Positions 11,316 to 26,300 of a stretch of DNA of 64,000 bases are shown here, piece after piece (position 1 is the stretch's first letter; each line of letters starts with the position of its first letter). A program made the position numbers and the translations under genes. Below the pieces are notes generated by a model. It was not told where the DNA came from. It saw nothing but the letters and a program-made list of their open reading frames with translations, and searched no databases. Source of the DNA: Liolophura sinensis. Taxonomy: Eukaryota; Mollusca; Polyplacophora; Chitonida; Chitonidae. The stretch is taken from assembly GCF_032854445.1 (NCBI RefSeq), contig NW_027017954.1:248001-312000 (forward strand). Reading direction: 5' to 3'.

Positions 11316-14300
11316 GTATGTACCCATTCTCTTGTTTTGTTGTTTCTGTTAGTATGCTGCAGCAAATATTGGAATATACGTATGTCTGTCTGATGGATAT
11401 ACTTAATGCGCATCAAATCACACAGAATGTTACTTCAGCCTGTCGTATGATTACTAACTGGTTTATAACATTAATACTTTACCAGTACAGCGGAGTTTAC
11501 CCTTTAGCGAAAGGGACATGCAAACTATTTAAGTCATTCAACAAAAGAAATTTATTTACTGATTTGGTTGGTGTTTCACGCCGTACTCAAGAATATTTCA
11601 CTTTTGCAATGACGGTCAGCATAACGGTGAGAGGGGGCCGGGAGGGAGACAGTTGGGGGGGGAGGGGAGGAGGGGGCAATAACAAATGGGCTCATGAATC
11701 CCAGTGCCAGTTTTAGTTAAATAAATTTGCTTGTCAGAAAGTAGTTTGGATTAGCTCCAACTTAACTACAAGTATCTTGCAGTCCGACATACCATAGACA
11801 TTTGATACGATAGATAGCGTCTTGCAGTGTGAAGTACATATAACACACTCTGTGATAAATCCCGAGCTCAGACGTTGATTTTGGAATGAAAAAACAATAT
11901 TATGTTAATTTCTTTTATGGCAAACCATCCCGCACTGGGAGATTGAAAGAAGTTTTTCCTTAAATTTTGGAATGTTAAAAGCCTTACTACCTGTTCTCTT
12001 TCCGTCTCCCTTTAGAAACATTCTTAGTCTCTTTTAGTTCATTGCTATCGTTCAGTAATACCAGTTAAGCATTATGGACGTCAATGACGGTGATACTTTG
12101 TGCTCGGGGATTCTCTCATCAATGTTGGGTTGTCATTAGTTATATTAGGTATTACGTATTCTTGACAACAGGTTAATGCACGTGTTATGGTTGGCGATGA
12201 TGCAGCCTGCCGCCACTGCCCTTCTATTTCCCTCACCACCATATTGGTGTTTACTATGTGCCAAAAGTATTTGTTCAGAAAGTATATATGTTTTGATTGG
12301 GATTGTTTAGAATCTGTGCGTCGAAACCGGCACTCGTATACCAGCCGTCAAACAATAAAGTTTTTCCAGGTCACGATGTGTACCACACACAACCTAAGAA
12401 CTAAGAAATTATATAAAGTACGCAATATAATAGGAAATAGGACGCAATCATGCAAAGAGGAACAGTCAACAGTTTTCAACGATGTTGGAAAGACGCAAGG
12501 TATGTTGTAGGCGACTGAGTGAAATCAGTATAATTCGTCTACCATGGTAGAAATCAGTTGCCGATATCAAGATATTTATCTCAGTTGTACTTTGACTGCA
12601 ACTGTTCATATAACCAAAGTGGCGACGTGATTCAACACGATGAACATTGAGCCCCTAATCTCAGGTCAAACGGAATTAAACACAAACATAAAGTAGAGCG
12701 CCAGATACCGCGGGCGCTCTGTCTATATTTTAATACTTACCAGAGAATTATACTCTTTGCAAAACTTAAGAAAGTGGTGGCGTTTGATGGAATACCCTTG
12801 ACACATTAGTTTTTGCAGTAATCTGTGGCGTTTATTGAGGGAAAAATAGAGGAGATTGTTTTAAAAAAAAGGATAATCAAAAAGACCACTATACAAAAGG
12901 ATACTACACAGGCGACAATGCACAATCGGTATGACTTTGGGATCTCCGCGGCCGAGTGGATAGCGGGCCAGCGCAGTGGAAGGACCCAAGAGCCTCTCAC
13001 CAATGCAGCCTTTCCTCCGGCCGTACGTGGGAAGGTTTCTCAGCAACCTGCGATTGGTCGTTGGTTTCCCCCGGGCTCTGCCGGGTTTCCTGCTAAAATA
13101 ATGTTGTTCGCCATCGTATACGTGAAGTATTCTTGAGTACGGCGTAAAACACCGATAAAATAAATAAATGAAATCAGTGTGATTTCCACGTTTACATTTG
13201 TCCGGGGATATACATTGTCTAGGTGAAACGCCAAACTGACTCTGTGAAGGGGCGTTTTCTCCGTCTGAGTGTTAAGTTTACACAGCACTATGGAAACTGT
13301 TGCTAGCATTCCCTTGGAACAATTTCTATTTTCCACGTTGTAAATTGTTAACAACACAAGTATTTTATAAAGTGAAATTATTATAACTGACGGCTTTGTG
13401 GTGTTGCAGAAAATGCCATTTCGACGACTTAGACAATAAATATTTCACGGAGGGCAGTTTATTCAGGATTTATGTTGAACTGGACAAAGAATACAAAGAT
13501 TTATCTCGAAACAAATGGTGAATACATAAATGTAGCAAATGTTGATGGTAGGCATAATACGATGACACTGGGTATAGTATCTATGCCTGGAAACACCAGA
13601 TGACATTCATTAATACAACTTTACTGGTCTTCTGTGCATTGAGAAGGCATCAGAAAACACAACATATTTTGTAGTCAGATAACTTTGGGGGATTCATAGT
13701 GGTGTGAGGATGCTCACTCTCATAAAAGGAGGTAAACTAGGCTGTTTACATTGAATATTATGTCATCAGCGATGTATAACCCAATGCTATGCAGCATGGA
13801 TATTGACAGCATTCAACTCACCTTGTATTACTTTATGGACAGACTGCAGGTGAAGCTATTTACAAATCTAATCTACCAAATGTTCCTAATATAAGCGTCA
13901 TGTCCGACATTCATATACCATCCGTAGTTCGTAAAAGGCGTTCCAAGTCGATAATCGCAAGATCCATTTCCAAAACAACGTTCAACACTAGCTCCCAAAA
14001 AAAGGTATGTAAGAAATTATACAAATAAGAAATACAGCCGGCAACACACAAGAGAGAAGAGGTCATCAGTTTTCATTGATGTCGGGCAGACAATGGATAT
14101 TCCAGGCATGAATTCCATATCAAAGTTCAAATTCGTAGTCCGTGAATGGTTTCCAGGTCAAATAACAATTAAACAAGTATCTCAGTCGCGCTTTAATTGC
14201 AACTGTTCATAAAGGCATCATGCTGATGTAATGAGCATGGCTATCTTTACGGCCACTAGCACCAGGTTAAGCGGTACTAGATACAGTGAAAATGACGAGC

Positions 14301-17300
14301 GTTACAGACCCTAACAGATCAGATTGTGATTCAAAAGTAACGGACGATTACGTCTTTCCTGTTAATATGTAAAGATCTTATGCTACAAGAGGCCCCATCT
14401 ATGATGTTGCACATTACATACAAGATAGGCGGTTACACTGGGCAACCAGCGCCATCTATGTTGTTAAATACCGTGTACGTGATAGATATGTACATAAGGA
14501 TAACAGCGCCATCTATATGGTTGATCACAATGCAGATCGCCAGAGATTCTGAACGCTCTGTCCATATTTGCCAAGGAGCGTGTTATACTCATTGTAAAAT
14601 TTGAGAAACTTAGAATGACGGCGTTTGATGGAGTATCCTTGACAAACTACATGTAGTTTTTGAACTAGCAACTTTTGACGCAGATTAAAGTCATCACAAT
14701 TAACGCAAAATCTGACAAATGCTAAAGGCGAGATATGTATACGCCATATGCAGGACCCTTTGGTATATTGCTATCCAAATAAGGATAATTTACAATATCA
14801 AAATTGAAATTATCTCTTTTGTCGTAAAGGCGGCGTGAAAGGAGACCTTGTTCGTCTTTGTACAGATATAGAGCCAAATAAGATGTACCATCAGGACTAT
14901 TTGTTGTCTCCTTTAAATCCAATGAAGGGGGATAGATTTCCTTCGCCGCCTCAGCAATATGGGGCTTATTTAACGCCAGTAGATCATCAATATACCGCTT
15001 GGTAAATGAAAAGGATCGAGCTTTAAAGATATTACTTTTAGGTAATTTCTGCATATAGTCGTATTCTTATGAAAACAGGTATAGGTCTGCCAAAAGAGGC
15101 ACACAATTCGTACCCATTGGAATACTTATGCACTGTTGGCAAATGGTATCTCCGAATTTCACATAGATGTTATTAATGAGAAATTGAAGTAATTCAATAA
15201 ATAATGTATCATCCCATGAGTAGTAACCTTTAATAAAGAGTAGAACTAAAGAAAGCCTTATTGCTTCTGACGTTAATGTAACGGTGACCTGTTTTAGGAA
15301 ATACCGAGACAATTAAAGACGATATTCTTTCAATAAGATCTTTGTGATGAATCGTAGTATAGAGAGTAGAGAAATCTCATGTGGATACGTCTTTGTACGG
15401 TATATGCATATGAGCATCGAGTTCTTCTGTAAGACGTTTGGAGTTGTTAAGAATCCACATGCAGTTGACACTTGACTTTTTTGTTATGGCACAACAATAC
15501 TTATTCCAGAATTACTTTACTTCTTGTAACGCTCTCGTAAGTAGGGTTGAGAAGAGTTTGGTGGTACAACTTCTTGAACCCGCAATAAATCGAGCCTTGT
15601 ATGGGGATTTATGCATTTTAGCAATCCAGTAAAGTTGTGGTATTTCTGTATGACGGGTAGGTATATTTATACGCCTTTCTTTAAGAAAGTTTTGTGTTTG
15701 TTAAATAGTTCCTCCAGAGTACATGTAGTAGCGGAATACCTGGATGTTGTTGTAGATGTGCATAGTTCTTCAACAAGAATTTGATAATAATAATTCTTGC
15801 AAATAAAGATGACATTATTAGGAGCCTTGTCTGTTACAGTGATGACAAAATATCCTGCCCAGTGCAAATATCCTACCCAGTGTGTGGGTCTGACAGAGTG
15901 TACAGGTTACGCCCTATTTCTCCTCGGAGCAAATCTTAACTTGCCCTAGATAAAACAATTAATGCCTGGCATTTCGTATAAGCTGTGGTAATATCATCTG
16001 GTTATTTGGAAAGGCGAGGTAGTTCCCCATTGTTGGAATAACAAGAGGCTTGACTGGGCGATAAAAGAACCTTTAACCTGACCGAGATATTAATACATTT
16101 GACAAATGTACACCGATATATAAACCAATGATAATGTGCACTGAAAGGGAATTATAAGTGTCTACTAGAGAATCCCCAAAACGTTCTATAATATTGTGAC
16201 TTTTTCCACGCGTGATATATCAACTATCACTGTGGCAGTAGATACAATTATGGAGTTTTGGCAGATGGTATATTACAGTGTGTTCTAAATATGTAGCAAT
16301 ATACTACTTCACTGTCAAACATACACTACCTTTCACTGGTATGTTTACAGTGTGGGTTCACGTACGAAAGAAATACACAGATCCACTTTATACATATGGT
16401 TACTGTAACTTAATTCATTGAAGATAAGGTTTGCTTACGAACTACTATCCATTTGTCGCACACAGTGTCATAACGCTTTTGAGATGCTCAACTAAGCGCG
16501 GATCACATCTAAACCTTGCGTGACATGGCCTAGGCGTGGACAACGATCGTCCCTAATATTTGGTGCTGCAAGTTCCCGTTCCTTAAATTGTCAACTTCAG
16601 AAGTGTCCCAAGTTGGCCTAATCGGTCAACAAAACTTTCAAAAAGACTTGTCATCGCTGCTCTGGTTTTACTCTCTATGCTGTACGTCTATCACATTGTC
16701 GTCACTGGTCTGGTTTTACTCTCTTTGCTGTACGTCTATTACACTGTCGTCACTGCTTTCGTTTTACTCTCTATGCTGTACGCCTGTAATTATATTGTAT
16801 TCCTGCATAAACCAGGATTCTGCTAATGGACTAAGCATCCCCGAGGCAGGGTTCCTTTTCATTTTTTTAATGTGATTGTATGTTAAATGTGATGACAACA
16901 CAATATTTTGAGTAGTTCTAGATCAGTGACGTTTAATAAATAGCAATTAACATCACTACGGAATCCACCTTGTCCATGCCGATTTCTTATTAAGGTTCTT
17001 TCAAAGGCATTCTTGGATTAAGAATCTTCGGTCGACTTTTTTAAACAACCTAAATTACAATGAAGGTTACAAGACATCCATTTAAAACGTTTATAGCACT
17101 AAAACGGAAAGAAATGTACTACTGGTCCACCGGAATAATTGTATATTTATCACTGACGTTTCGGCCTTGAGTTTGATACTTTCTTGACCCTCCTTGATCG
17201 TAAAATTCCGGTATGCAGTTGGTAGATTGAGCATAACAGAGGTTACCCTCTCTCTTTCTGAGATTCTGAACAGGATATCCTGGAACAATTTCAAATATGT

Positions 17301-20300
17301 GGTCCGTGAATAATTTACAGGTAAAGTGTAATAGGTTTGAGAATGTCATATACGCCTGGAGTGTACCTGTTCATAAGGTCGGTGTAATCATCATGTATGC
17401 TTATACATTCATCAACCCGCAGTAGTCGCTACACCAACCCGCAGCAATCGCTACACCAACGCGCAGTAGTCTTACCTCAGTCCCCAGTAATCGTTATCCC
17501 AACACGCAATAATCGTTATCCCAACTCGCAGTAATCGCTACACCAACCCGCAGTAATCGCTACACGAATCCACACTAATCGCTACACCAACCCGCAGTAA
17601 TCGCTACACCAAACCGCAGTAGTCTTACCTCAGTCCCCAGTAATCGTTACCTCAACACGCGATTATCGTTACCCCAACTCGCAGTAATCGCCACACCAAC
17701 CCGCGCTAATCGCTAGACCAACCCGCAGTAATCGCTACACCAACCCGGAGTAATCGCTACACCAAACCGCAGTAATCTTACCTCAGTCCCCAGTAACCGT
17801 TACCCCAACACGCGATAATCGTTATCCCAACTCACAGTAATCGCTACACCAACCCGCAGTAATCGCTACACCAACCCGCAGTAATCGCTACACCAACCCG
17901 CACTAATCGCTACACCAACACGCAGTAAACGCTACACCAATACGCAGTAATCTTACCTCAGTCCCCAGTAATCGTTACGCCAACACACGATAATGGTTAT
18001 CCCAACTCGCAGTAATCGCTACACCAACCCGCAGTAATCGCTACACCAAACCGCAGTAATAGCTACACCAGCATGCAGTAATCTTTACTCAGTCCGCAGT
18101 AATCGTTACCCCAACACGCGATAATCGATATCCCAACTCGCAGTAATCACAACCCGTAGTTATCGTTACCCCAACCTGCAATAATCGTTATCACAGCTCG
18201 CAGTAATCGTTACGCCAACCCACAGTAATAGTTACCTCAACACGCGGTAATCGTTATCCCAACCCGCAGTAATCGTCACCCAACCCGCAATAATAGTTAA
18301 CTCTAACTCACAGTAATAGTTACCCAACCCCACAGTAATCACAACCCGTAGTAATCGTACCCCAACCTGCAATCATCGATATCACAACACGCAGTAATCG
18401 TTAACCCAACCCGCAGTAACTGTGATCACAACACGCAGTTATCGTTACCCCAACCCGCAGTAACCGTTATCACAACCTGCAGTAATTGTTACCACAACCA
18501 ACAGTAATTGTTACCCTAGCTCAAAAGAACTCAAAGCTTTGTCCTAAGACATCTGAAAATACACACATGTGTATAATGTGCTGCCAAACACCTTTCTGAG
18601 AAATTTGATGTGATTGTTACCAAATCTTTATCCATTTTTTGTTCAGAGTTTAACGTGTGTGTTTACTGTGCGCATTTAAAACCCATACAAAATCTATACC
18701 ATATAAAATCAGACGGCGCTAAACAGCAATTAAAACACGTCATCTCGCATCTTCTACTTTTTGAACTCGCCCATTCGCATTTCAACTAACTCGGGGATGG
18801 GACCTTCTTCGCATCACCGCGCGTTACTCAACAGATCTACACCTTGCATGCTTTCGTGGAGGGCTGGACGATGTTTAAATCGAGACTATGGCAGAAGCAA
18901 ACTTCACTGAAGCAGCATCAAACCTGGCCGATTGCGTCACTCAAAGTTGATTTGAAGGCCACTTTCTCCCCCCTGTCAGGAATCAACACAGAAACGATGG
19001 ACCTTGCAAAACAAATCATTCGGAGGGATGGCACAGAAAACTGAACGGTGGTGATGAAGGCCCATCCAAATGTCTTTAAGACTACACTGAGTCTGAGAAA
19101 AGAACAGGCTTTAAACGAGATAAGGATACTACAGCTCGAGAGTGGCGCCCTTCCTCCCTTGATAACGAGAAAGTATCGAAATATTGATGATCCTCATTGA
19201 CCAGAGCTCTGACCAGTGAACTGAAAACGCTCATCCAGTTTGCAGATGCAGCGTCATACTTGAATAAAGCCTTATATTACGTCACTGTATACATATATAA
19301 GAATAATTTATCGAAAACTTGTTCTGTTCTTTATGCTGTATGTGACTTGTAAATAAACTTGTAAATAATAAACATACCTTTCATAATTGTGTTCTGCGAA
19401 CGGAGTTCTGCTAATTGTGTTCTGCTAATTGTGTTCTGCTAATTGCGTTCTGCTAAATAGCACATGTGTGTCATATGTGTAACCCTTGTGTTAATTTGAC
19501 TGATACCTGGTATTCACATTTCGCTAAATCGATTTTAGGTAGGCGAAACGCGGAGACACCTGGTCCCAGTACCTAGTGATCCCTGCTATGAGCGACTATT
19601 AACGGATGTGTATCGCTTATAATCCGTGCAATTAGTGTGTAAAGCAATGTGTATCACTTATAATCCGCTCTATCAACAACGGCTTTCCATTCGTCCTGCT
19701 GGAGGGCGAATCCCAAGAATGGGTGTTCTGGGTCTGTCTCGCTGCTAGCTGCCATTTCTGTTAGGACCAGTTGATATTTACTCATTTTTAACGCACCAGG
19801 GATCTATTTAAAGGTATTCAAAATCTTCCAAAAACACTCTCGTATTACATGGCGGCAAATACATCATTCTCGCCATTAGCTGAGTGATGCCTTAAATATT
19901 GTAAGAAAGTTAAATGACACACATTTAACATGGTCTTAAATGAGATCCTGGGGTCTAATTTTAAGTCAGTGCGGAACTTACTAAATATATTGGATTGATT
20001 TGATTTTTGATTTATTTAATTTTTTGATTTATTTATTTATTTGATGGGTGTTTCACGCCGTACTCAAGAATATTTCACTTATTCGAAGGCGGCCAGCATT
20101 ATGCTGAGAGGAAACCGGCCAGAGCCCTCGGAAATACCCATACCATCCGCAGGTTGACGGCAGACCTTCCCACGTACGGTCGGAGAGGAAGCCAGCATGA
20201 GCTGGACTTGAACTCACAGCAATCAAATTGGTGGATTTGATTTTTTGATATATTGCAATATAAAGGTATATACTGTATATACAATCGCGCCACTTGAACT

Positions 20301-23300
20301 GTGAAGAGGCGTATATCTGAGATAAGCTGTAGATAGTCCCTTACTATGTTAACTAAATGGGCAACTTACGCGGCTTATGGCTATTTGGTACGCATTCGTA
20401 TTAGGCTGGACTCGCAATTGTTGCATCAGTAACTATGATGTAGGTACTGAACGCTCTGTTCATATTTTACCCTCAGTCGGAGTATTATAATCGCTGTACA
20501 ATTAATAAAAAATTATATTAAATTACATGACTTGCATGTATGTTTAGAAGAGAAAGCTTAGGGATGGGAGCGAGAGATTTGTTTAGAGAGAAATACTTTT
20601 TTGAAGACCAGAAAGCGCACATTCGGTTAGTGAGTGAACACCGTGTCCACTTCGGTTTATTGACTGGCAAATACCTTTAGCTTGAATGGCAGCAGAACAC
20701 TGCATTATTCTTTCAGAAATATATATGGTTGCCGACATTTTCAAGTAAATGTTCACCGAAATGAGCATGTACAATAAAGAATAGAGAAAAGATAATAGCT
20801 GAGTCTTCTGAAAACAGACCGTATTTCACCGGTTACATAAGGCCAATTGCCAACTATCACAATGTCATCGGTGCTCTGGTTTCACTCTCTACGTTTTAAT
20901 TTGTTGTATTTAATTGAGTTTGAATCCTTTATATTTAATTGAGTTTGGTGACTACGATGATAATTTTGATGACAATCTAGTTTTACTTTCCATGCTGATG
21001 TCCTTTGTATGGCACAAACCAGGGTTCTGTTGGTAAACTTAGTCCCGATTCTTGGTTTCTTGGTATTGTTTATATGTAAATGTCTATGACATGTGACGAC
21101 ACAACACATCAAGTAATTGTTGCTCAGTGATCTTCCTCACATTGCATTTAACATCACGCACAGCATTTTTAGACCAGGTTCTGCTTAAACCATTTTGTTA
21201 CTACATTTGAGAGTTTGTTGTTGTTAAAAGACTTGCCTGAACCCTTACAATAATTTCCTTTGTATTCAAGACCTGCAAAACTTTCAACGTTCTATTGGTG
21301 GCTTATTTATTAACAAGATCTGTTCCGTCTGTCTTGTTTTTATGTAGATGTCTATTAATTGTGGACATCATTTTTAGCAACTCTCAACCAGTTATGTGTA
21401 AATAATAATAATTTGCAATTTCCCATGTCCCAAAGAAAACATATCATGATATAATTGAATTTAATGAGTAAGAAAAGGATTTGAACCTGCCCATCGGATG
21501 TGTTTAACAACAGCACTAATTTCCTATTTCCAGTCGTACGTTGAAGGACTTGAAGCAGCCTGTGGATAGTCGTGGGTTTTCCACAGACTCCACCATAATA
21601 CCGCCTGCCGTCGCATAAGTGAAATACTCTTTAGTGCGGTGTAAAACACCAATCCAATAAATATGAACAACACTATTACAATTATATGCACTGTTAACCA
21701 TCTCAAACAATCTGAACCAAGCAGAATCGTGGGCAATGCCGGCCTTCAGTTTTACACATTTACCTCCAAGGAATGTGTTCGTTTTGCAAGAGCACATCAA
21801 CGTTTCTCACAACCAGAATAAAGAGGGTTAATAAGCAGTTGAGTCGTATTGCCTGTCAGTCTTCGGACTTTTACTTACTGTCCATGTAAAAATATCATCG
21901 CTGATAACCTTAATATTGCAACACAGACTGAGTCTGCTTGTGAGGAGTACGAAACACAGATGGGCGAGAAGTATAAATATAAGGGCTAATAAAAACTATT
22001 ATCCTGTGTTCGAGACAATGTGAATTATCGCCAAATTCATGTAGTAACATCGTACTTTAGGCTGTAGGTATGTCTGTCATTGTGACCCGCGTGTTACCCG
22101 GCCAAATAACAGTGTAATTAGGACAGTGTGACTTACGCTCCGTGTAATTGTGCCATTTATATTATAGTTTCAGCTGTGTGCTCCAACGGTACATACGGAC
22201 CAGACTGTAAATACGACTGTCACTGTAATACTAGTGTGACATGTGACCCTCGGAATGGTTGTGGCGGGAACTGCGCTGCAGGTTGGGACGGGCCCACGTG
22301 TCAAAGGCGTAAGTAGTTAAAAAGGCTTTAACTGCATTGTTTGGCAGTATTATAAACGGTCACCAGCAAACACTCAGCAGCGAAGGTACATTCTACTCCT
22401 GCCTCATCTCAGTGAAGGTGCACAAGTAACAATAGGATCCACTGTACACCAGTGTTGGCTACATGTGGTGCATGTCTGCCCGGAAAGCTTTGTGGTTTTT
22501 ATCAGAAAGAACTATCAGAAAAGGAACCATGATTAAGAATATTCCATCTTTCATATAAATAATAACGTATTGATTTATTTATTTGATTGGAGTTTTATTT
22601 TACTTATACGACAGCAACCAGCTTTGTTTACTTGTTTGACAGCTGTATATATCCTCATCCACGACAACATTATCATGAATAGCTTGATGCTTATAGGAAA
22701 TGTCGCTCTGGGAAAACCAACAAATCAATCGTCAAACTACAACGGACACACATCTGAGCTGGCTGTCGACGGTACACTGGGACATTCTAACCGGGATACA
22801 CCTTGTACGCACACAAGGAGGGCACCAAGTCCAGCTTCCTGGAGAGTAACACTTGACGCCGTGTTCTGGATTAACAACTTCACCATATACAACAGAGAAG
22901 AAGGCTGTAAGTAACCATGTTTAGTCTGATTATTTTCCATGTCTCTGTTTTCTCTGGTTAATTGCACAGCAATAGGCATTTTGTTTTCTTCTACTTTATG
23001 CTATTTTCAACGCTTTTAATAATGGGACTGGCGCAACACTGCGCAAAGAGAACGAAACAAGTTATCTCTGCAGTGTAGAGATTTCTGTACAAATACCGTA
23101 TTTGCTTCAGTATTATTCTCTTTTCTCTACAAAAAAACATAATGTAAACCAGTTGAAAGTTATAAGGAGTAACACTGCCACGGTGTGATTGTCAGACCCT
23201 TTACATTTGCCTCGTATTCGAATACATAGACATTATGGTCGTCATATAAATGAGTGAGGTGCTTAACACTTACAGTGTAAATGAATAAACGCGTTTGCCT

Positions 23301-26300
23301 GTCAGTCACTAGGACAAAAGATGTGCGGGTTCGAACCTGGCCTTGGGCAGACAATGTGTACATTCCTCTGTTCTGGCAATTCGTTTAATCTTGGTAAAAG
23401 TAAGCTTTTGACGACTTTCGTGTCCACCTTTTAACGTTCGTTGATTTATTTATTTATTTATTTGATTGGTGTTTTACACCGTACTTAAGAATATTTCACT
23501 TATACGACGGCGGCCAGCATTATGGTGGGAGGAAACCGGGCAGAACCCGAGGGAAACCCACGACCATCCGCAGGTTGCTGACAAATCTTTCCACGTACGA
23601 CCAGAGAGGAAACCACCATGAACTGGACTTGTACTCACAGCGACCGCTTTGGTAAGAGGCTTCTGGGTCATTACGCTAAGCTAGCGCGCTAACCAACTGA
23701 GCCACAACGTTCGTTGAAGATCACTTGTCTAACATGTTCGTCAGTAACTTGCCAAAGGTTCGTAGTTTCTCCCGTGCAATCCGTTTTCTTCAACGCAAGA
23801 CCTGATCTCCATTGTGCGAGTGTAATATTCCTGAGCACGCGCTTACGCAACATTCAGATAAATGACAAAATGTTTATATATAAAAAGCAGAAGCTGCTAT
23901 TCAGTATTTAATTTGAGAGATAAACGTTTCAAATTATTTATTGGTCGCTATAATATTATACATCGAGTGTTTTCAAAACGATGTCAGCATATACGTGGTT
24001 GGTGGAATGATACGCGTTATGCAATAGAGGTATGCAGCTCGTAACCATTATTTTCGTGTGTTGGAATCTTACCTTTTGATTTTTCACCAAAGAGTGTTTT
24101 CTTCCTCACAGAAGACTGACAAAAATTCCGTTGTGTTACGAGAATTTAGGAATTCCTTTTATTACAACACATGAATGTATAGCTTTATGTTCTTTACAGT
24201 AGGACGTCGACTCAGCGGCTTCACTTTGTATGTGGGAAACTCCTCCCAGGCTTACAAGACCTGTTATAATGACACTACAAACTATTCCAAGACCCCCGGG
24301 GCCATCATATCCGGACACTGTACGGGAGGACCGGTGTCAGGAGACACCGTCAGGATAACATCACGGCCAGACGAACCGCTAACACTTTGTGAAGTTCTCA
24401 TCTACGGTACGTTTATGGATCGTGTCCTAATTTGCATACTTTGCTGTCTCTCATGTTCGTGTTCGTTACGAGTTCGTTTGAATAGTTCCTTAACTTAATC
24501 ATCGCACACTGCATTTATGGGGTAGATGTATAATTTATTTGTATACATTTATTTGTATATCTGGTTGATGTACATTTATTTGTATAATCTGCTTGTCGAT
24601 AGCAAAGTATATCACGTGATGAAGTGGAAAAGCTCCCTCCAGTCCGCTGTCAGGAGACCACGTCAGGATAACATCACAATCAGGTGTACCGCTAACATTT
24701 TGTGAAGTGTTGCATCTATATATGGTTGGGGTTTTAGGTTGTTCTTAACAATTTTTAAGTCATATTTACGACGAGGAATCATTAGGTGTGTGTGTACATA
24801 TACTCGTACTGTGTTTTGTACACAACACACATGACACCCTCACCAAATCACAATATACTGACACCGGGCAGACCACTAATATTTCTTTGCCCTAACCTCT
24901 CAGTGCTGAGCGCCAAGAGGGGCAGCAACAAGTATTATTTTCAAAGTCTTTGGTATGACCAGGGCCAGGTTTGCCTCGTGAAGTGCTTATCTACGGTACA
25001 ATGACGGATCTGTGATAACACCCTGTCAGCATGTAACTTAATATGGCACAGTTGTGCACAGTTAGGTGAGATTTTTTTTTTTTTTTTTTTGATTGGTGTT
25101 TTACGCCGTACTCAAGAATATTTCACTTATACGACGGCGGCCAGCATTATGGTGGGTGGAAACCGGGCACAGCCCGGGGGAAACCCACGACCATCCGCAG
25201 GTTGCTGGCAGACCTTCCCACTTACGGCCGGAGAGGAAGCCAGCATGAGCTCGACTTGAACTCACAGCGACCGCATTGGTGAGAGGCTCCTGGGTCATTA
25301 CGCTGCGCTAGCGCGCTAACCGACTGAGCCACGGAGGCCCCAAGTTAGGTGAGACAAGACCGTCACACCGAGGTGGTTTCTTTATAACGGCTTCAAAATT
25401 CCGTCCAAATCTCTACGTGAGGGAACAGAAAACTATATTCAGTATGAAACAGAAAACTATGTGTATCAACCCATTGTACTACACACAGGCGTTATTGATG
25501 TTATGTGGTGTTAAATATGTATAGACAATACATAGCTGAAATGCTTAGAAGGAAGGATGAGTTTGTTAGAAATTTAGTCTCAACCAATGACGATTTGTGG
25601 CAACTAGGATAAACGTTTCAAATTAATTATACTCCTGACAGTGTGTTCCGCTGGATGGTATGGTGAAATGTGTGGACAACAATGTAATACAACGACAGCC
25701 TGTTCCAAATGTGACGTCACAGGGACACGATGTACAGGTAAAATGGCTTTAACATAAATTATAGACTTATGCTGACTAAGAGTAGAAAGATAAATGTGGT
25801 AATACACGAAAGCGATGACCAATCTGGAAAACTGTCAGATGGAGTTATATTCTATCTTGTAAGAGAGAAGAAATTCCACTGATCACCAATACCTAATTGG
25901 CAAATTTTTATCTCAAAACTTGTACAGCATGTTTATTTGTAAAAAATCACTTCGAATTTTATACATTTCATTGGGGTTTAACCAAGAGTGCTGAAGAGTA
26001 TTTTGTTGTATGACTACTGTCAGCTTTATTGGTGCAGAGGTGATTGGATTGCCTGGAGTCAGCCACCCACCTTTGCTACGTACCAGACAAATCTATACAC
26101 TTAAATCCGACTTGGAAATAGCGACAGCTGGATTCAAGCAGAAATCACTGACCAACAGCCAATCACTTCTCAGTTTGCCTTCAAGTTAAATCCAGTATAA
26201 TACCACTTTCGCCAATTTTTATATGAAATTAAATTATACCTAATGTGTGTAATGTAAACTGTCATATCTACGGCTTAAATGTCGGGTATTCTTCTGGTAT

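Larger units (their letters stand above)
13882..15878 (-). mobile_element. Reverse transcriptase element, copy 2, about 2 kb, inserted in the duplicated segment
   Basis: The uninterrupted sequence is preserved at about 9460-9480 in segmental copy 1, so both ends are defined to within a few bases. On the minus strand the order is: an N-terminal block with DKAPNNVIFICK (15667-15867), a DFSTLYTTI motif A region near 15360, a IPMGTNCVPLLADL motif B region (about 15070-15130), a RYIDDLLALN motif C region (about 14990), a C-terminal block with GVYISRL (14722), then the X segment down to 13882. Stops and frameshifts separate the blocks, so it is inactive. The motif style recalls Penelope-like elements, but I see no GIY-YIG nuclease, so the class is tentative. 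Confidence 0.7.
10570..16380 (+). repeat. Segmental duplication, copy 2 (expanded by insertions)
   Basis: Same order of blocks as 7.14-9.97 kb, but lengthened by a repeat-derived block at about 12.35-13.44 kb and by a reverse transcriptase element at about 13.88-15.88 kb. The sequence CCTACCCAGTGTGTGGG, continuous with its left flank at 9470, is here separated from that flank by the element. Confidence 0.8.

Noticed and set aside
17410-18515. CRISPR-like array of short repeats
   Set aside because: Units are contiguous with no spacers, the host is an animal genome, and variants grade into each other. It is a minisatellite.
20099-20293. Minus- and plus-strand short proteins containing MTQEPLTNAV, GRRRISEIFLST or similar
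   Set aside because: They recur wherever SINE-A lies (20.1, 23.5, 25.1, 30.3, 32.5 kb) and are translations of the repeat.
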